Origin: Cornus controversa
Taxonomy: Eukaryota > Streptophyta > Magnoliopsida > Cornales > Cornaceae
Length of the DNA stretch: 64,000 nt
Direction of reading: 5' to 3'
Assembly: GCA_026545225.1 (NCBI GenBank)
Contig: CM048846.1
Coordinates: forward strand, 53,188,270 to 53,252,269
The notes beneath the pieces are model-generated. The model was not told where the DNA came from, did no database searches, and saw only the letters and a list, made by a program, of their open reading frames with translations. The position numbers were made by a program, and so were the translations under genes. Position 1 is the first letter of the stretch. Every line of letters starts with the position of its first letter. Below, piece after piece: positions 49,260 to 60,810 of this stretch.

Positions 49260-50500
49260 TTGCCTAAAGCTGCCAAAACCTTGTCCTCAAAACTTGGATT
49301 TCAAGAAGGTGATTGATTGGGAGTGTAGTAGAAACTTGAATTTGAATTGGGTTGATAAAGTCTAGGTTGGAATTGAGATAGACCTTGTTGTCTAGGTGGT
49401 CCCCGAGGTCCTTGATATTGGCCTTGGTTCCCATATTTGAATTGGGTTTGATCTCTTCATCCAGGAGTATAGGAATTTTGGTATGACACTTGACCCAGCC
49501 TAGAGTAAAGTTCATTTGCTTGCTCTTGTGAAAATTTGAGATATTGCCCTCCAAGAGGGCAATCCTTTATATAATGTGAACACACATCATATGTGGGATG
49601 AAGGGTAGGATTAGGAATAGTAGGATTGGAGGAAGAAGAAGAAGAACTGGCCAACATAACTTGATCCAATTTCTTTTCTAAAGCTTTTATCTTTCTATTT
49701 GTTGCTTGCTCCTTACGCATTTCAAAGATACTTTCAGTTTGGGCGTTAAGAGGAGCGACTATCTTATTTTTCCTTTCATTAGAAGAACGATGAGATGAAT
49801 TTTCGCTCAAGTTCGAAAAGAGTATCCATGCTTCATCGGGGCTTTTTAGAAAGAATGTACCTCCACAACTAGCATCAACCATTTGTTTGTGAGGCTCCCT
49901 TAAACCATCATAGAATCCTTGCACCAATTGCCATTTGAGAATAGCATGGTGTGGGCAAGACCTCAAAAGATCTTTCATCCTTTCCCATGTTTCATGAAAA
50001 ACTTCTCCCTCCATTTGAGAAAATCCAATGATGGCTCTTCATGCATCATGAGTCTTTTCTATTGGGAAGTATTTCTTTAGAAACTCTCGCTGCATTCTGC
50101 CTAAAAGTTAATAGAATTTGGCTCTAAGGAATTAAACCATTGTTTGGCTCTATCCTTAAGTGAGAAGGAAAAAAGACGAAGTCTTAAGTTGTCCTCTGCT
50201 TGTGCATTCAACTATAAAGTCGAGTACACTTTTAACAATTCATCAATATGTTTATAAGGATCTTGGTTTGGAAGCCCATGAAAACAACTAAGAAGATTAA
50301 TTGTTGAGGATTTAATTTCAAAATTGTTCCTCTCCAAATTCGGGAAATGAATACAAGAAAGAGATGCATAGGTAGATGGACAATAAAAATCTCGAAGAAT
50401 CTCACCGCCCAGTGGGGGTGGTAAGATCGGATTTTGTGGAACATTTTGGTTGTCATTATTCACCATGGTTTCTCTCCTATGTTCTCTAAACAATATAGGG
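49260..50500 (-). other. gag region of the Athila-like fossil
   Basis: The - strand contains ETWERMKDLLRSCPHHAIL and LVQGFYDGLREPHKQMVDAS, the retrotransposon gag domain of Ty3/gypsy elements. A Ser-rich linker and a partial knuckle-like segment follow. It is broken into several frames. Confidence 0.75.
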
Positions 50501-50859
50501 TCCCTAGAAATGCTACTATGTTGTCTAAGAGTTCATTCAAGTTCAAGGTCACACGACAACAACGGTAATGACAAAGATCTCCTACCTTGCATATGAATAA
50601 GCGAAAAACTTTAAACTATGTGCAAAAACAAAAATTTAAATTTCTAAGTGCAAGAAAGTTAAGTACTCTACTCACAAGGAACCAAGCTTAAGTCATGATG
50701 CCTTGATTAGACAAGTACCTACAATGAAACACTTAAGAAATGAAGATAAAAATACTTACAAATAAATAATATAAAGAATGAATTAAATTAAAATTTAAAC
50801 TAGACTCAATCCTATAATTTAGCAATTTAACCGTAGTCCCCAGCAACAACGCCAAAAAT

Positions 50860-52269
50860 TGTTGTGTGCAGTTGCACTACTCGCAATTTATAAATTTATC
50901 ACTCGCAATAAAACGAATCCTTGAAGGATATGGCTCTAAGTTGAGGGTGTCGATCCCACAGAGACTACGTAGGTATAACTCACTAAAGGTTGAGGGTTGG
51001 TTCTTGTTTAACTTACAACCGTGTTGGTTGTTGCTTACTCTACCTTGAAAGCATAAAAGTAATTTAAATACAAAGGTTTAGAGAAGAATAAAGGACTAGG
51101 GTTTGACTTCCTCGCTAACCTCGTAATATGTCACACTTAAAATAAATTGGGATAAATTCATGCAAATGTGTACTAATGACGCGTTAACAAGTCCCACCTA
51201 CAACGACATTGCCAAGAAAATACACATACATTAACATACTATAATCCATCTTCGAAAAACGTGATTTTTCTTATTTACCTAATTACCTACTTCTAGTAAA
51301 ATCATCGTCACATGATTTTTCTGCCTACCTACTTATCTAATTGAAGCAAAATCACATTCTCTAAGCGTGGACTATGCAAATCTAGCTATGCATGTTATAG
51401 TGAAAACTAGTCTCAAGCCATCACGTGTAGTCCTTGTGAAACTTACAAGTGTTTGAAGATCATGTGAGAAGTTTAAGTATTCTAAGATAAGAAGAAAAAT
51501 CACCACACATGAATATGAAAAATTTGTAAACTTATAATTATATAAGGCACAAGGAAAGAGACATATACATCAAATACATAAAAATCCCTAATTCATTGAA
51601 GTTAGAACATATTTTCAAAGTTAGGGTTTGTGAAAACCCTAGAAAAGGATTAGTTGATCATGGTGGGCTCGAAGCACTCCATAGACAGAGATGGTCCCAT
51701 GCTCAAAATGGTCTTCAAGGCCTTACAAAGCCCTCTTTGAAGCTTTCCCTCTCTAGAACTTCACTTTCTCTCTCTAGAATTCTAAAATATGCTCTCTATT
51801 ACAAGAATTGTATGTTTTCTTTTTTTACATATTCTCTAGCTATAAAATTGATATGAGGCTCAAAATATCATAGAAATTCCGTGCAAGGTTTTATCCAAGA
51901 AAAATTAGACAAGTGGCAAGTGGAGAAAATAATTGCAGAAAAATATCTTCAGTAGGTACGGGCGATGCATCAAAGTAGGGACTTTGATGCATCGATCTTC
52001 CTTCTTCTATAGATCTTTAACTTTTTATCTTTTCGACTCCGGTCTTGACACGCCATCCACTATTCCTTGATGTAGACTTTTCATGAAGTATGGTAAGAAA
52101 TAGGAATGCATTGTTGAACTGATAAAGGAATCGAATTACGCCACACTCTGAGTTTGAACCTGAAATCATCCAAAACATAAAAACATATAAAAACTATACA
52201 ATATGTGCAGCTATGGGATCAAGATATATAAGTAAAGGCGCGAGAATATATAACATTCAACGTTTATCA
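50860..52269 (-). repeat. 5' LTR of the Athila-like element
   Basis: The LTR is 1410 bases long, tgttgtgtgcagttgcac to acattcaacgtttatca on the + strand. The hairpin cgatgcatcaaagt, loop aggg and its exact inverse lie at 51963-51994. The related solo LTR is at 42019-43340. Confidence 0.8.
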
Positions 52270-54450
52270 CTCAACTATATATGGCTTTGTTCTGAAATGA
52301 TACGCCGGATTCTTAGCAAGATGAATAGCACTCTGACTGTCACTATATAGAATACTGTTCTCTCGCCCCTTACCTAACTTTTCCAAGAACCTCTGTAGCC
52401 AAACCATCTCCTTGCTCGCTTTTATAACTGCAACATATTCAGCTTCTGTGGTCGAGAGAGCCACAATCTTCTGCAACTGAGAGACCCAACTCACTGCCGT
52501 ACCACCCAAAGTATACACATACTAGTAGTACTCTTCCTATTATCCATATCACCAGCCAAGTCTGAATCAACATAACCCTGCAACGCAATATCCGACCCAG
52601 TGAAACATAATGATGTATCTGTGGTATCCTTCAAGTATCTAAGGATCCATTTTGCTGCCTCCCAATATTGTTTGCCTGGATTACTCATGTACATGCTCAC
52701 AACTCCCACTACATGTGCTATATCTGGCCTGGTACAAACCATGACATACATCAAACTGCTAATAGCTAAAGCATATGGAACATTTTCCATGTGTGCTCGT
52801 TCCACTTTTATCTTAGGTGGCTACTCTTTAGTTAGTCTAAAATGACTAGCTAATGGGGTGCTCACTGGTTTTGCATTTTGCATGCTGAACTGGTTAAGAA
52901 CTTTTTTAACATACTCTGCTTGTGAAAATTTTAGAGTACCACCCACTTTGTCCCTGTAAATCCTCATACCAAGAATCTGTTTTGCATCACCCAAATGTTT
53001 CATTGCAAAGTGCTCAGACAACTATCTCTTCAGATTATTAATCTCATCAAGGCTTGAACCTGCAATCAACATATCATCCACATATAAAAGTAAAATAATA
53101 TAACTGCTGTTAAACGTTTTCACATAACAATAGTTATCTGTCTGGCACCTTTTGTAGCCACTACTACACCTGAATCCATCAAACTTTTTGTACCATTGTC
53201 TCGGGGCCTGCTTCAAACCATACAAGCTCTTTTTTAGCTTACATACCAAACCCTCCTTACAAGTCATTATGAATCCCTACGGTTGTCTCATGTAGATGTC
53301 CTCCTCTAAATCACCATAAAGGAAAGTAGTCTTCACATCTAACTGCTCAAGATGTAAGTCTTCTGCAACCACGATTCTTAGTGCCAATCTGATTGTAGTC
53401 AACTTCACAACCGGAGAGAAAATCTCAGTGTAGTCAACACCTTCCTTCTGTTAAAATCCTTTCACAACTAATCTGACTTTGTAGTGTTTGCTGCCATCAT
53501 ATTCTTCCTTAATTCGGTAAACCTACTTGTTATGTAAAGCCTTCTTGCCTTTTGGTAGTTCAGTTAGCTCCCACGTTTGATTTGACATGAGTGAGTCCAT
53601 CTGATCCTGCATAGCTAACTCCCACTTGGTTGAATCATTAACCTGCACTAATTCATCATAACACTCTGGCTCACCACCATCAGACAACAACAACTAGTGT
53701 AAAGAGGGTGAATACTGTTGTGTAGGTCTAGAGATTCTGGAGGATCGTCTTACTGCAGTCATAGGTGTGCCTTGTTCCACATGTGGAACTATATTTTTTG
53801 GATTATTCTGAACTCTCCTCTGCACATCATCCTCAATGATTTCCTCCAACTCAACAAACCCATTACTTTCAGCATGAGCATCTGCATCAGTAGATTCTAC
53901 TGTTGATCTGTCCTTATACATTACTTTCTCATTGAATATGACATCTATGCTTCTAATAATCTTCTAATTTTGATCATCCCAGAACCGATAACCAAACTCA
54001 TCAGTGCCAACCCAATAAAAGTACACTTTTTGAATTTTGGATCAAGCTTGCTTCTACCATTAGAACTTATGTGCACATATGAAAGACAGTTAAACACTTT
54101 TAGGTGTGAAAGGTTACCTCTTTTCTGCTTCAAACCTCCTCTGGTAAGTCTCCATCTAAAGGAACAGAAGGTCCCTCATTGATCAAGTATGCTGCAGTGT
54201 TAACTGCATCAACCCAAAACATCTTAGGCAACCCAGCATGTATCCTCATACTCTGAGCACGCTCATTCAAGGTTCTGTTCATGCACTCTACGACACCATT
54301 TTTCTGCGGTGTTCTAGGAACAGTCTTCTCCATTCTGATCCCACTAGTAGCACAAAACTCTTTGAAACCTGTATCGTCATACTCACCCCCATTATTAGAT
54401 CTCAAACACTTTATCTTCAATCCTGTTTCATTCTCCACCATGGCCTTCCA
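52270..54450 (-). other. copia integrase, reverse transcriptase and RNase H region (fossil)
   Basis: The - strand parts are integrase core with NNGGEY and TPQKNGVVE (about 54130-54441), reverse transcriptase with SLYGLKQAPRQW and YVDDM (about 53022-53267) and the HLGDAKQILGM segment (about 52821-53021), and RNase H with TTEAEYVA and DSQSAIHLAKNP (about 52267-52518). The region belongs to the copia element 44389-59314 and is broken. Confidence 0.85.
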
Positions 54451-57355
54451 TGTAGAGACTATGACCTATTTTGGTCGATTTTGCATTTTTCGCATTATAA
54501 TTGCCATAAATACATTTTGAGGGGTGATTAGCATGTTTCGAGTGTGGGTAACATGTTTGGAAAGTGTTTTAAGGGTTTTGGTAAGTTTTTGAAAGATTTG
54601 GAGAAGCTTGACTTTTTGGTCAAACCGAGGCCCAGGATGTGACTTAAGTGGGCGTGAAAATCCAGAAAATTCTTAGAAATATTTATTTTTGAGATTGACA
54701 TAGATTAAATATTTAGAGAGTTAAAGAAGTAATTTCGAGACCGTAGGAGTTTTTAGAATCAAAAACGGAGACCGGGAGGGTACGTTAAGTGGCTGGGGGC
54801 ATTTTAGTCTTTTCGCGGGCTAAGAAATTTTAAAAATCAAGGCTAAGAGATCTTAGCCATTATACACGGCTATTTCTCTCTCTATATTGCTCCCACTTCT
54901 TCTCTCTTCATTCTCTCTAGGTTTTGGAGGTCTTCGGGTGTGATTCACGTTCCGCCGAAGAAGGGAGATACGTAGGGGATGGCTAGGGCTTCCCTTTGAG
55001 CCGATCAAAGTTGTGGTTCAACAAGGTATACATTGCTGGGATTTTGAGAAGTGCTTGGAAGGCCTTCATTTTCAAGGTAGGGGTTCTTCTTCTCTTCTAA
55101 TTGTCGATTCTAGGGTTTTGGGTGAAGATGAGAGGTGTAGGTTGTGTACCACATGCTTTAGGAAAGTGAGAGGGGTGGGAAGTCAGATTTTCTCCTTCTC
55201 TTGAATCCTATCTTTACGTATTTGGTGTTCCTTGTTTTGGTTTTAGCATGTGGGTCAAAGTGAATGGAAGAAATTGGGTATGTAGGTGTTAGGTGCTCAA
55301 TTTGGGTTTTATGTGCAAATATGTAAACTTGTGTCATATATATGATTATATGAGGAATATGTGATGGTTAAATGTATGTTAGTTCTATGTGCTAAAATTA
55401 TGCATTGAGTGTCTCATGAGTAAAGTATGCTAATTTTGAAGTTGTATGCATATGAGTGGATATATGCATGTGTTATACATATATGTGCTATATGTGGTGT
55501 GTGGTGATGGGAAACATGCTTTTTACCTCTTTTAGTATCAATGAGCATGAGTAGAGTATGAAAATAAAATGTCATGTGTTTATGCATTCATATTGCATAT
55601 GTGGGAAGTTATGGGAAAATGATGCAAATGAGGTACACGGGGCTTCGAAGTGGTCCAACCATGTTGTGAAATGTGGTGAAATTATCCATTACATATGGCC
55701 CTCAGAGTGGACTCGCCATACTAAGGCTTGATGCCTAGAATCAGAGAATGTCTAAGAATTGTGAGCCTCGGAGTTGTCCCCTCACTCTATGGTAATCCTA
55801 TACATTGCTATGGTAGAATGACCCTTCGGAGTTGTCCCGGTCATTGGATGGTTATCAGAGGTGTCCAAGATTACATGATCCTCGGAGCTGGCCAATCATG
55901 TAGGGTATCAGATGAGGACCGAGAGAGAGAGCATTTACTTTCCTTAATGATTTTTTGTTTGAACATGTTATACATGATTCATGAAATATGCAATCACCTT
56001 GAATTACAATTGTTGATTTGTTTATGAGATTATGGATATGGCATGTAGTGTATTCATATGCATTCTATGTAGGTCAGTGTCAAGTCGGCACTTAGGAGGG
56101 TTGGGGTATCTCTACTGAGCCACAGTGGTGCTCACCCCTTTATTCTAAACTCTTTTACAGATAAAGTGTCAATGACGGATGAGACATGAGTGTCCAAGTG
56201 GGACTCTAGTAGTGTTTCTGCTATCTCTTGGATGTTGTACATTTTGTGGCTATCCATGCCGACTTGCATGTGACTCCTTTTTGAGTTGTGGATATACTTG
56301 GACAAATGTACTTTTGATGTATGTATTGGATTTTAAACTTGTTGGGTATCGAAAGACAATGGTTTAGTTTATGTAATGCTTGTGGTGGGCATTTAATTCA
56401 TTTGACGACATTTTCCTTATGAATGGATTGTGGTTGTGAAAGAGAATGATTCATTTTGATGTATAATTGAATCATGATTATGATTTTGAGTATGTGATTG
56501 ATGTTGGTACCTTTCAATTATGTTATGGATCATGTATGAGAGGTTCTAGGGTGATAGAAGGTGGATTGGGCTCCAAATGGACCATGTATAGGATTGCTGG
56601 GAGTCCTGGGAAGGGCATTTTGATCGTGCGAAATGCCCATTTCGCACAATCGAAACCCCCATTTCGATTTTGTGAAGTGGTGGTGATTTATGATGATTTT
56701 TAGGGTCCAGACGGGGGGAATTTCGCACAATCGAAACCCCCATTTCGATTGTGCAAAATATTGCAGGTTCAAGGTCTTGAGAGGGTGAAATTCTCACACA
56801 ATCAAGATTTTTTTCGTACAATCGAGATGCCAGTTTTGCACAATTGAAATCCTATTCTCGCACAATCGAGAGTAATTCACAGCATTTTTCCAAACATCGT
56901 TTCGACGTAATTTCTTCGTTCTAGATTGAAATTGAGTGTGGTTTTTTTTAAAATTGAGTATTTTTGGATTCTCTATCCAATGGTATAAGTCTTAGTTTCA
57001 GATTTTAAACACAGTAAGTTTTGAGGCTTGAAAGTGAGTGAATTCTTGAAAGTGTGGACAAGTAAATTTTCACTAAGGTGTATGGTTAAGGTGGAGTTGG
57101 GTGCATTCATATGCAAGAATTGAGTTAAGCTTCCACGGTAAATGAGGGTAATGAGGGTCTATTGGGCTAAATAGACAAGTTAACCTCCAGTTCTCCGGGA
57201 GTCAGAAGTCGGGGTGTTATAGCAAGGTATCAAACCTCGATACTATCGCATGAGTGTGGTTAAGATCATTCATGGGGTTGAGTGAACGGGTTCGCGACCT
57301 GAGATTCGGGGCCGGTCTGGGGGAGTCCCGGCGGTCCGGATTCAGGGGCGTGACG
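54451..57355. mobile_element. solo LTR of the large Ty3/gypsy-like family, second copy
   Basis: It runs tgtagagact to ggggcgtgacg and is flanked by exact ttcca at 54446-54450 and 57356-57360, inside the copia integrase. The 2905 bases are non-coding. Segments match the LTR at 41919-60805, for example gcattttagtctttt near 54810 and 43590, and ttggattctctatccaatgg near 56964 and 60470. This is a younger insertion than the copia. Confidence 0.8.
56626..56757. repeat. hairpin cluster in the large LTR
   Basis: At 56626-56647, gtgcgaaat pairs with atttcgcac across a gccc loop. At 56721-56757, tttcgcacaatcgaaa pairs with tttcgattgtgcaaaa apart from one base. The older LTR copy has the same design at 60173-60194 (gtgcgaaa and tttcgcac). 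Confidence 0.75.
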
Positions 57356-58067
57356 TTCCATTTCTTAAAAGTGTCAAATACATCAGATTTATTTTTTTAA
57401 AAATAAATCCATACCTTTCTTGTCGATTCATCAATGAATGTAACATAATATGATGAGCCGCCAAGAGATAAAACTGGAAAAGGTCCCCACACGTCTATAT
57501 GAACCAACTCTAATTTTTCTGTCTTAGGTTTCTTACCAGCGTTTAAAAAACTGACATTTTTCTATTTTTTGAAGATGCAATCCTCGCATAAACCAATTTC
57601 CACTGATTTAATTCCTAACAGTTTCCCCTTTGACAGAAATGTCTTCATCCCCTTCTCACTCATATGACCCAGCTTATGGTGCCACATGTTTGAACAACGT
57701 CTGAATTAGCAATTACAACAGCATTCCTGGTGTTTGTCGTGATGTAGAGAGTATCAATCTTGTTTCCACAAGCCACAACCATAGCTCATTTGGTGATTTT
57801 CCACAAACCACCCATGAAGTTTACTGAATGCCCTTCATCATCAAGTTGTCCCACAGAAATCAAGTTTCTCTTCAAACCAGGAACATGTCTCACATTCTGA
57901 ATCTTCCAAACGGTCCCATTAGATTGCTTAATTCGAACATCTCCCTTACCCACAATATTCAAAGGTTCATCATCAGCCAAATAAACCTTTCCAAAATCAC
58001 CATTAACATAGTTCTCCATGATTTCACGATGTGGAGTAGAGTGAAATGATGCACCCGAGTCAAGAAC

Positions 58068-58781
58068 CTATGACTCAACTGGACTATCCACGCTCAAAAT
58101 TAAAGCATCAGCAATATCTTCTGTGGCTGCGTTTACAGATTCCTGCTCCCCTTTGCCATTCTTCCTTGGTGTCCGACAGTCTTTCTTTGAATGTCCCTTC
58201 TTTCCGCAATTCCAACAATTGCCAAGAAATTTTCCAGTACTCAACTTGCCTTTACTTTTAGATTTCAATTTACTGCAATCCACGCCTGTTCTTTCAGAAG
58301 TTCTTTCTCTGCTCTCTATATTTAGAGCAGATCCAGATGGTTCGCCTGTTTCTCTCCTACAAATTTCTTCACTGAGAATCAAGTCCCGACCATCATCAAA
58401 CTTCAACTTCCTTTTTCCAGAAAAAATTCTCACTGCCGTAACAGTACCGTTCCAACTTTCTAGTAAAGAGGATAATAAAATCAACGCCCTGATCTCATCA
58501 TCAAAATTAATTTCCACAGAGCTCAACTGAGTTGTAACTGTGTTGAACTCATTTAGATGGTTCACCATTGACGCACCTTCTGACATCCTCATATTGAATA
58601 AACGCTGCATCAAATATACCTTGTTGGACGCAGAGGGTTTCTCATACATATCTACAAAGGCTGCCATCAAACCTGCCGTTGTCTTCTCCTTCGCTATGTT
58701 GAAGGCGACGTTACGAGACAAAGTCAATCGAATAACTCCTAGAGTCTGTCGATCAAGAATAGCCCAATCAGCATCTTTCAT
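58068..58781 (-). other. gag region of the nested copia element (fossil)
   Basis: The - strand encodes a UBN2/gag-like stretch (DADWAILDRQTLGVIRLTLS), a region with VYLMQRLFNMRMSEG, and a CCHC zinc knuckle (CWNCGKKGHSKKDC). It is part of the copia fossil 44389-59314. Confidence 0.85.
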
Positions 58782-58953
58782 GTCTTTTGGTTTCGTTCCT
58801 GAAAGAGGCTGATACAGATTTTTCTGATATAGTCAGTCTTCAATCCGCATCTTCTAAAACCCAAAATCTGTTCCGTTGAACTTTCCTTCAATCCTGATCT
58901 TTCCTTCTTCTGCACCCATCGCTCCCACTCGAACCCGAGGCTCTGATACTAGT

Positions 58954-59314
58954 TGTTGTGAAAATTAATAGAAAAGAAGATCAGACACGCAAACAAAGAC
59001 ACACAGATTTACAAGGTTCACCCAAAATCTAGGGCTACGTCCTTGGTGTTGTAGGTTTTCACTATGTTGAGAAAAACATAATCCAATTACAGAGAGTTTA
59101 AACTGTATACATAGGCACCTCCTAGGGCTATATAACAAAGTGTGAAATATCAAAATACCCCTCTAAATAATTCGGGTCAGGGGCAAGCCCCCAAACCCCC
59201 ACCTTACGGGCAAGGGGGCACTGCCCCTAGCAACCCTCACCAACTTACAGCGAAGTTGGATACACAAAATTAGGCTAAGGTGTACAGTATAATTAAGCTC
59301 CACACTTCCTAATA
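58954..59314 (-). repeat. 5' LTR of the nested copia element
   Basis: This is the partner of 44389-44737, with the primer-binding site on its inner side (ggctctgatac on the + strand at about 58939-58949). Confidence 0.8.
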
Positions 59315-59368
59315 GTTAGTATCCCGTAGTAACCATGAACTTGAGATATGGAGCTTTGGTACGTATCT

Positions 59369-59394
59369 TTTGTGTGTGTGTGTGTGTGTGTGTG
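59369..59394. repeat. GT microsatellite
   Basis: A simple GT run lies in the outer solo LTR, just past the copia insertion point. Confidence 0.9.
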
Positions 59395-60810
59395 AGTGTG
59401 AACCAAATTCGAGAGAATATGTTGAGTCTTATGTATAGCTTATATGAATTTACATGACTTGTGTGAATTTTAATCTGGTTTGGATTATGTTATATGTTAC
59501 ATTTATAATGGAAATGAGCATTATGCATGAATTGTCTTTATGTGTTTGTCAAGTTATAATTGACGTATATGCCATGACTTGAGTGAATTGAGTGTATGAG
59601 CTTGTGATTAGAATGCTAGGGAGCATGACACGTAGTTTGTCGAGCATGATTTGTGTTTTATGCATTGAACATGAAATGTGGACTTGAATGGATTGCACGA
59701 CATGTTAACCTTAAGCCATTGAAATTGCTCATCCCCCTATACTAACACTTTTAGGATATAGCAAAGAGGTGGATGATGATGCACAACCATAAGTTGGACT
59801 TAAAGTTGAAGAACTCTTCCTTTTTGGGGTGTTTTTGGTTGAGACTTGTATATAGGTGTCCATGCTAGTTTGTGGCATGTGGACTAGCTTAAAAATTATG
59901 TTTGCACATTTGGATTATGGATATATAATAGAACTTTAATGTTCTTTTCATGTATGGTAAGTTTTCAACATTTGAGGCTTGTATAAGAATATGTGTTTTT
60001 GAAGCATGTGTAAGGAATATATGGATTTGTCTTTATGAGATTCAAATGTATATTTTGGAGTATGTGTATGATTTTCATGTTGAGTAAATGATCCTAGGTT
60101 GTTAGGTTGAGATTCGGGCTCAAATGGACTATATGTAATGTTGCTGGAGGTTCTGCAGAGCGCATTTTGCATGTGCGAAATGACCGTTTCGCACGATTGA
60201 AACCCATTTTTCGATTGTACGAAGTGGTTGTGAAATATTATAGTTTCTGGGGTCTCTGTAGGAGAAATTTCGTATGTGCAAAACCCCCTTTTCGCATATG
60301 CAAAAAATTGTAGAGTTTCAGATTTCTGAAGGCCAGAAATTTTCGCATGAACTTCGATTGTGCGAAAATTTTGCATGTGCGAAATTTCAATTTTGTCCAA
60401 ACTTCATTCAGGTGTATTTTCTTCGTTTTAGATCGAAATTGAGTCTGGATTTTTTTGAAATCGAGTATTTTTGGATTCTCTATCCAATGGTGTATGTTTC
60501 AGTTTCAAATTCCAATTTTACAAGGAGTTTAGTTTTGGAATTGTGTAATTTATATGGGTGGCAAGTTTGTAACTCTTGAGAAATGTATACAATATATGAT
60601 GTTTGATTATGTATATGAAATACATGTGCTTAGTGTAGTGAATTACAAATGTATAGGTTTTGAACAAGCTCAGTGATGACTTATGGGAATTTGGGGCATG
60701 ATAGAAATGGTATTAGAGTATGTGGGTGATGACACGTGGTAAGGAATGAATTGTTCACCTCCACTTTCTATATCGATCTTGATATTAGAAAGTAGGGGCA
60801 TGACACAAGA

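Larger units (their letters stand above)
44989..52269 (-). mobile_element. Athila-like Ty3/gypsy element inside the copia RNase H, fossil
   Basis: The exact duplication ctcaa flanks it at 44984-44988 and 52270-52274. The 5' LTR is 50860-52269. Next to it, at 50837-50854, the - strand reads TGGCGTTGTTGCTGGGGA, the tRNA-Asp type primer site typical of the Athila/Tat lineage. Then come gag-like sequence (about 49260-50500), a protease region (about 48083-48625, with ALFDLGASVNLLPYSVYEKL) and a plant-mobile-domain-like frame (about 46250-47280, FTADPYAAWSLSALNECHLL). Reverse transcriptase and integrase were not seen. Only about 45 bases of the 3' LTR are recognisable at 44989-45035. It is a broken deletion derivative. 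Confidence 0.8.
44389..59314 (-). mobile_element. Ty1/copia element (Tork-like), about 4.7 kb net, fossil with two insertions
   Basis: The LTRs are 58954-59314 (5') and 44389-44737 (3'), sharing gttcacccaaaatctagggc and a full order of strings. An iMet-type primer-binding site lies at about 58938-58952 and a purine tract (aagtgggagat) at about 44738-44748. Parts in order on the - strand: gag (58068-58781) with a CCHC knuckle, protease and pre-integrase region (57786-58019 and on), integrase (split at 54450/57356), reverse transcriptase (about 52500-53270) and RNase H (split at 44988/52270). Flanks tttag and gttag suggest the target duplication. The coding part is broken in many places. Removing the inserts leaves a normal copia length. 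Confidence 0.85.
41919..60805. mobile_element. solo LTR (Ty3/gypsy-like, about 2.6 kb net), split by nested insertions
   Basis: It starts tgtagagatcc and ends ggggcatgaca. The exact 5-base duplication caaga lies at 41914-41918 and 60806-60810. After subtracting the inserts 42019-43340 and 44389-59314 (each with one copy of its duplication), about 2.63 kb remain. That is near the length of the related LTR at 54451-57355, with which it shares segments along its length. No coding remains, so it is a solo LTR. It is the oldest layer of the nest. Confidence 0.75.

Noticed and set aside
54238-54531. Overlapping + frames across the copia integrase
   Set aside because: They are antisense shadows of the fossil integrase region.
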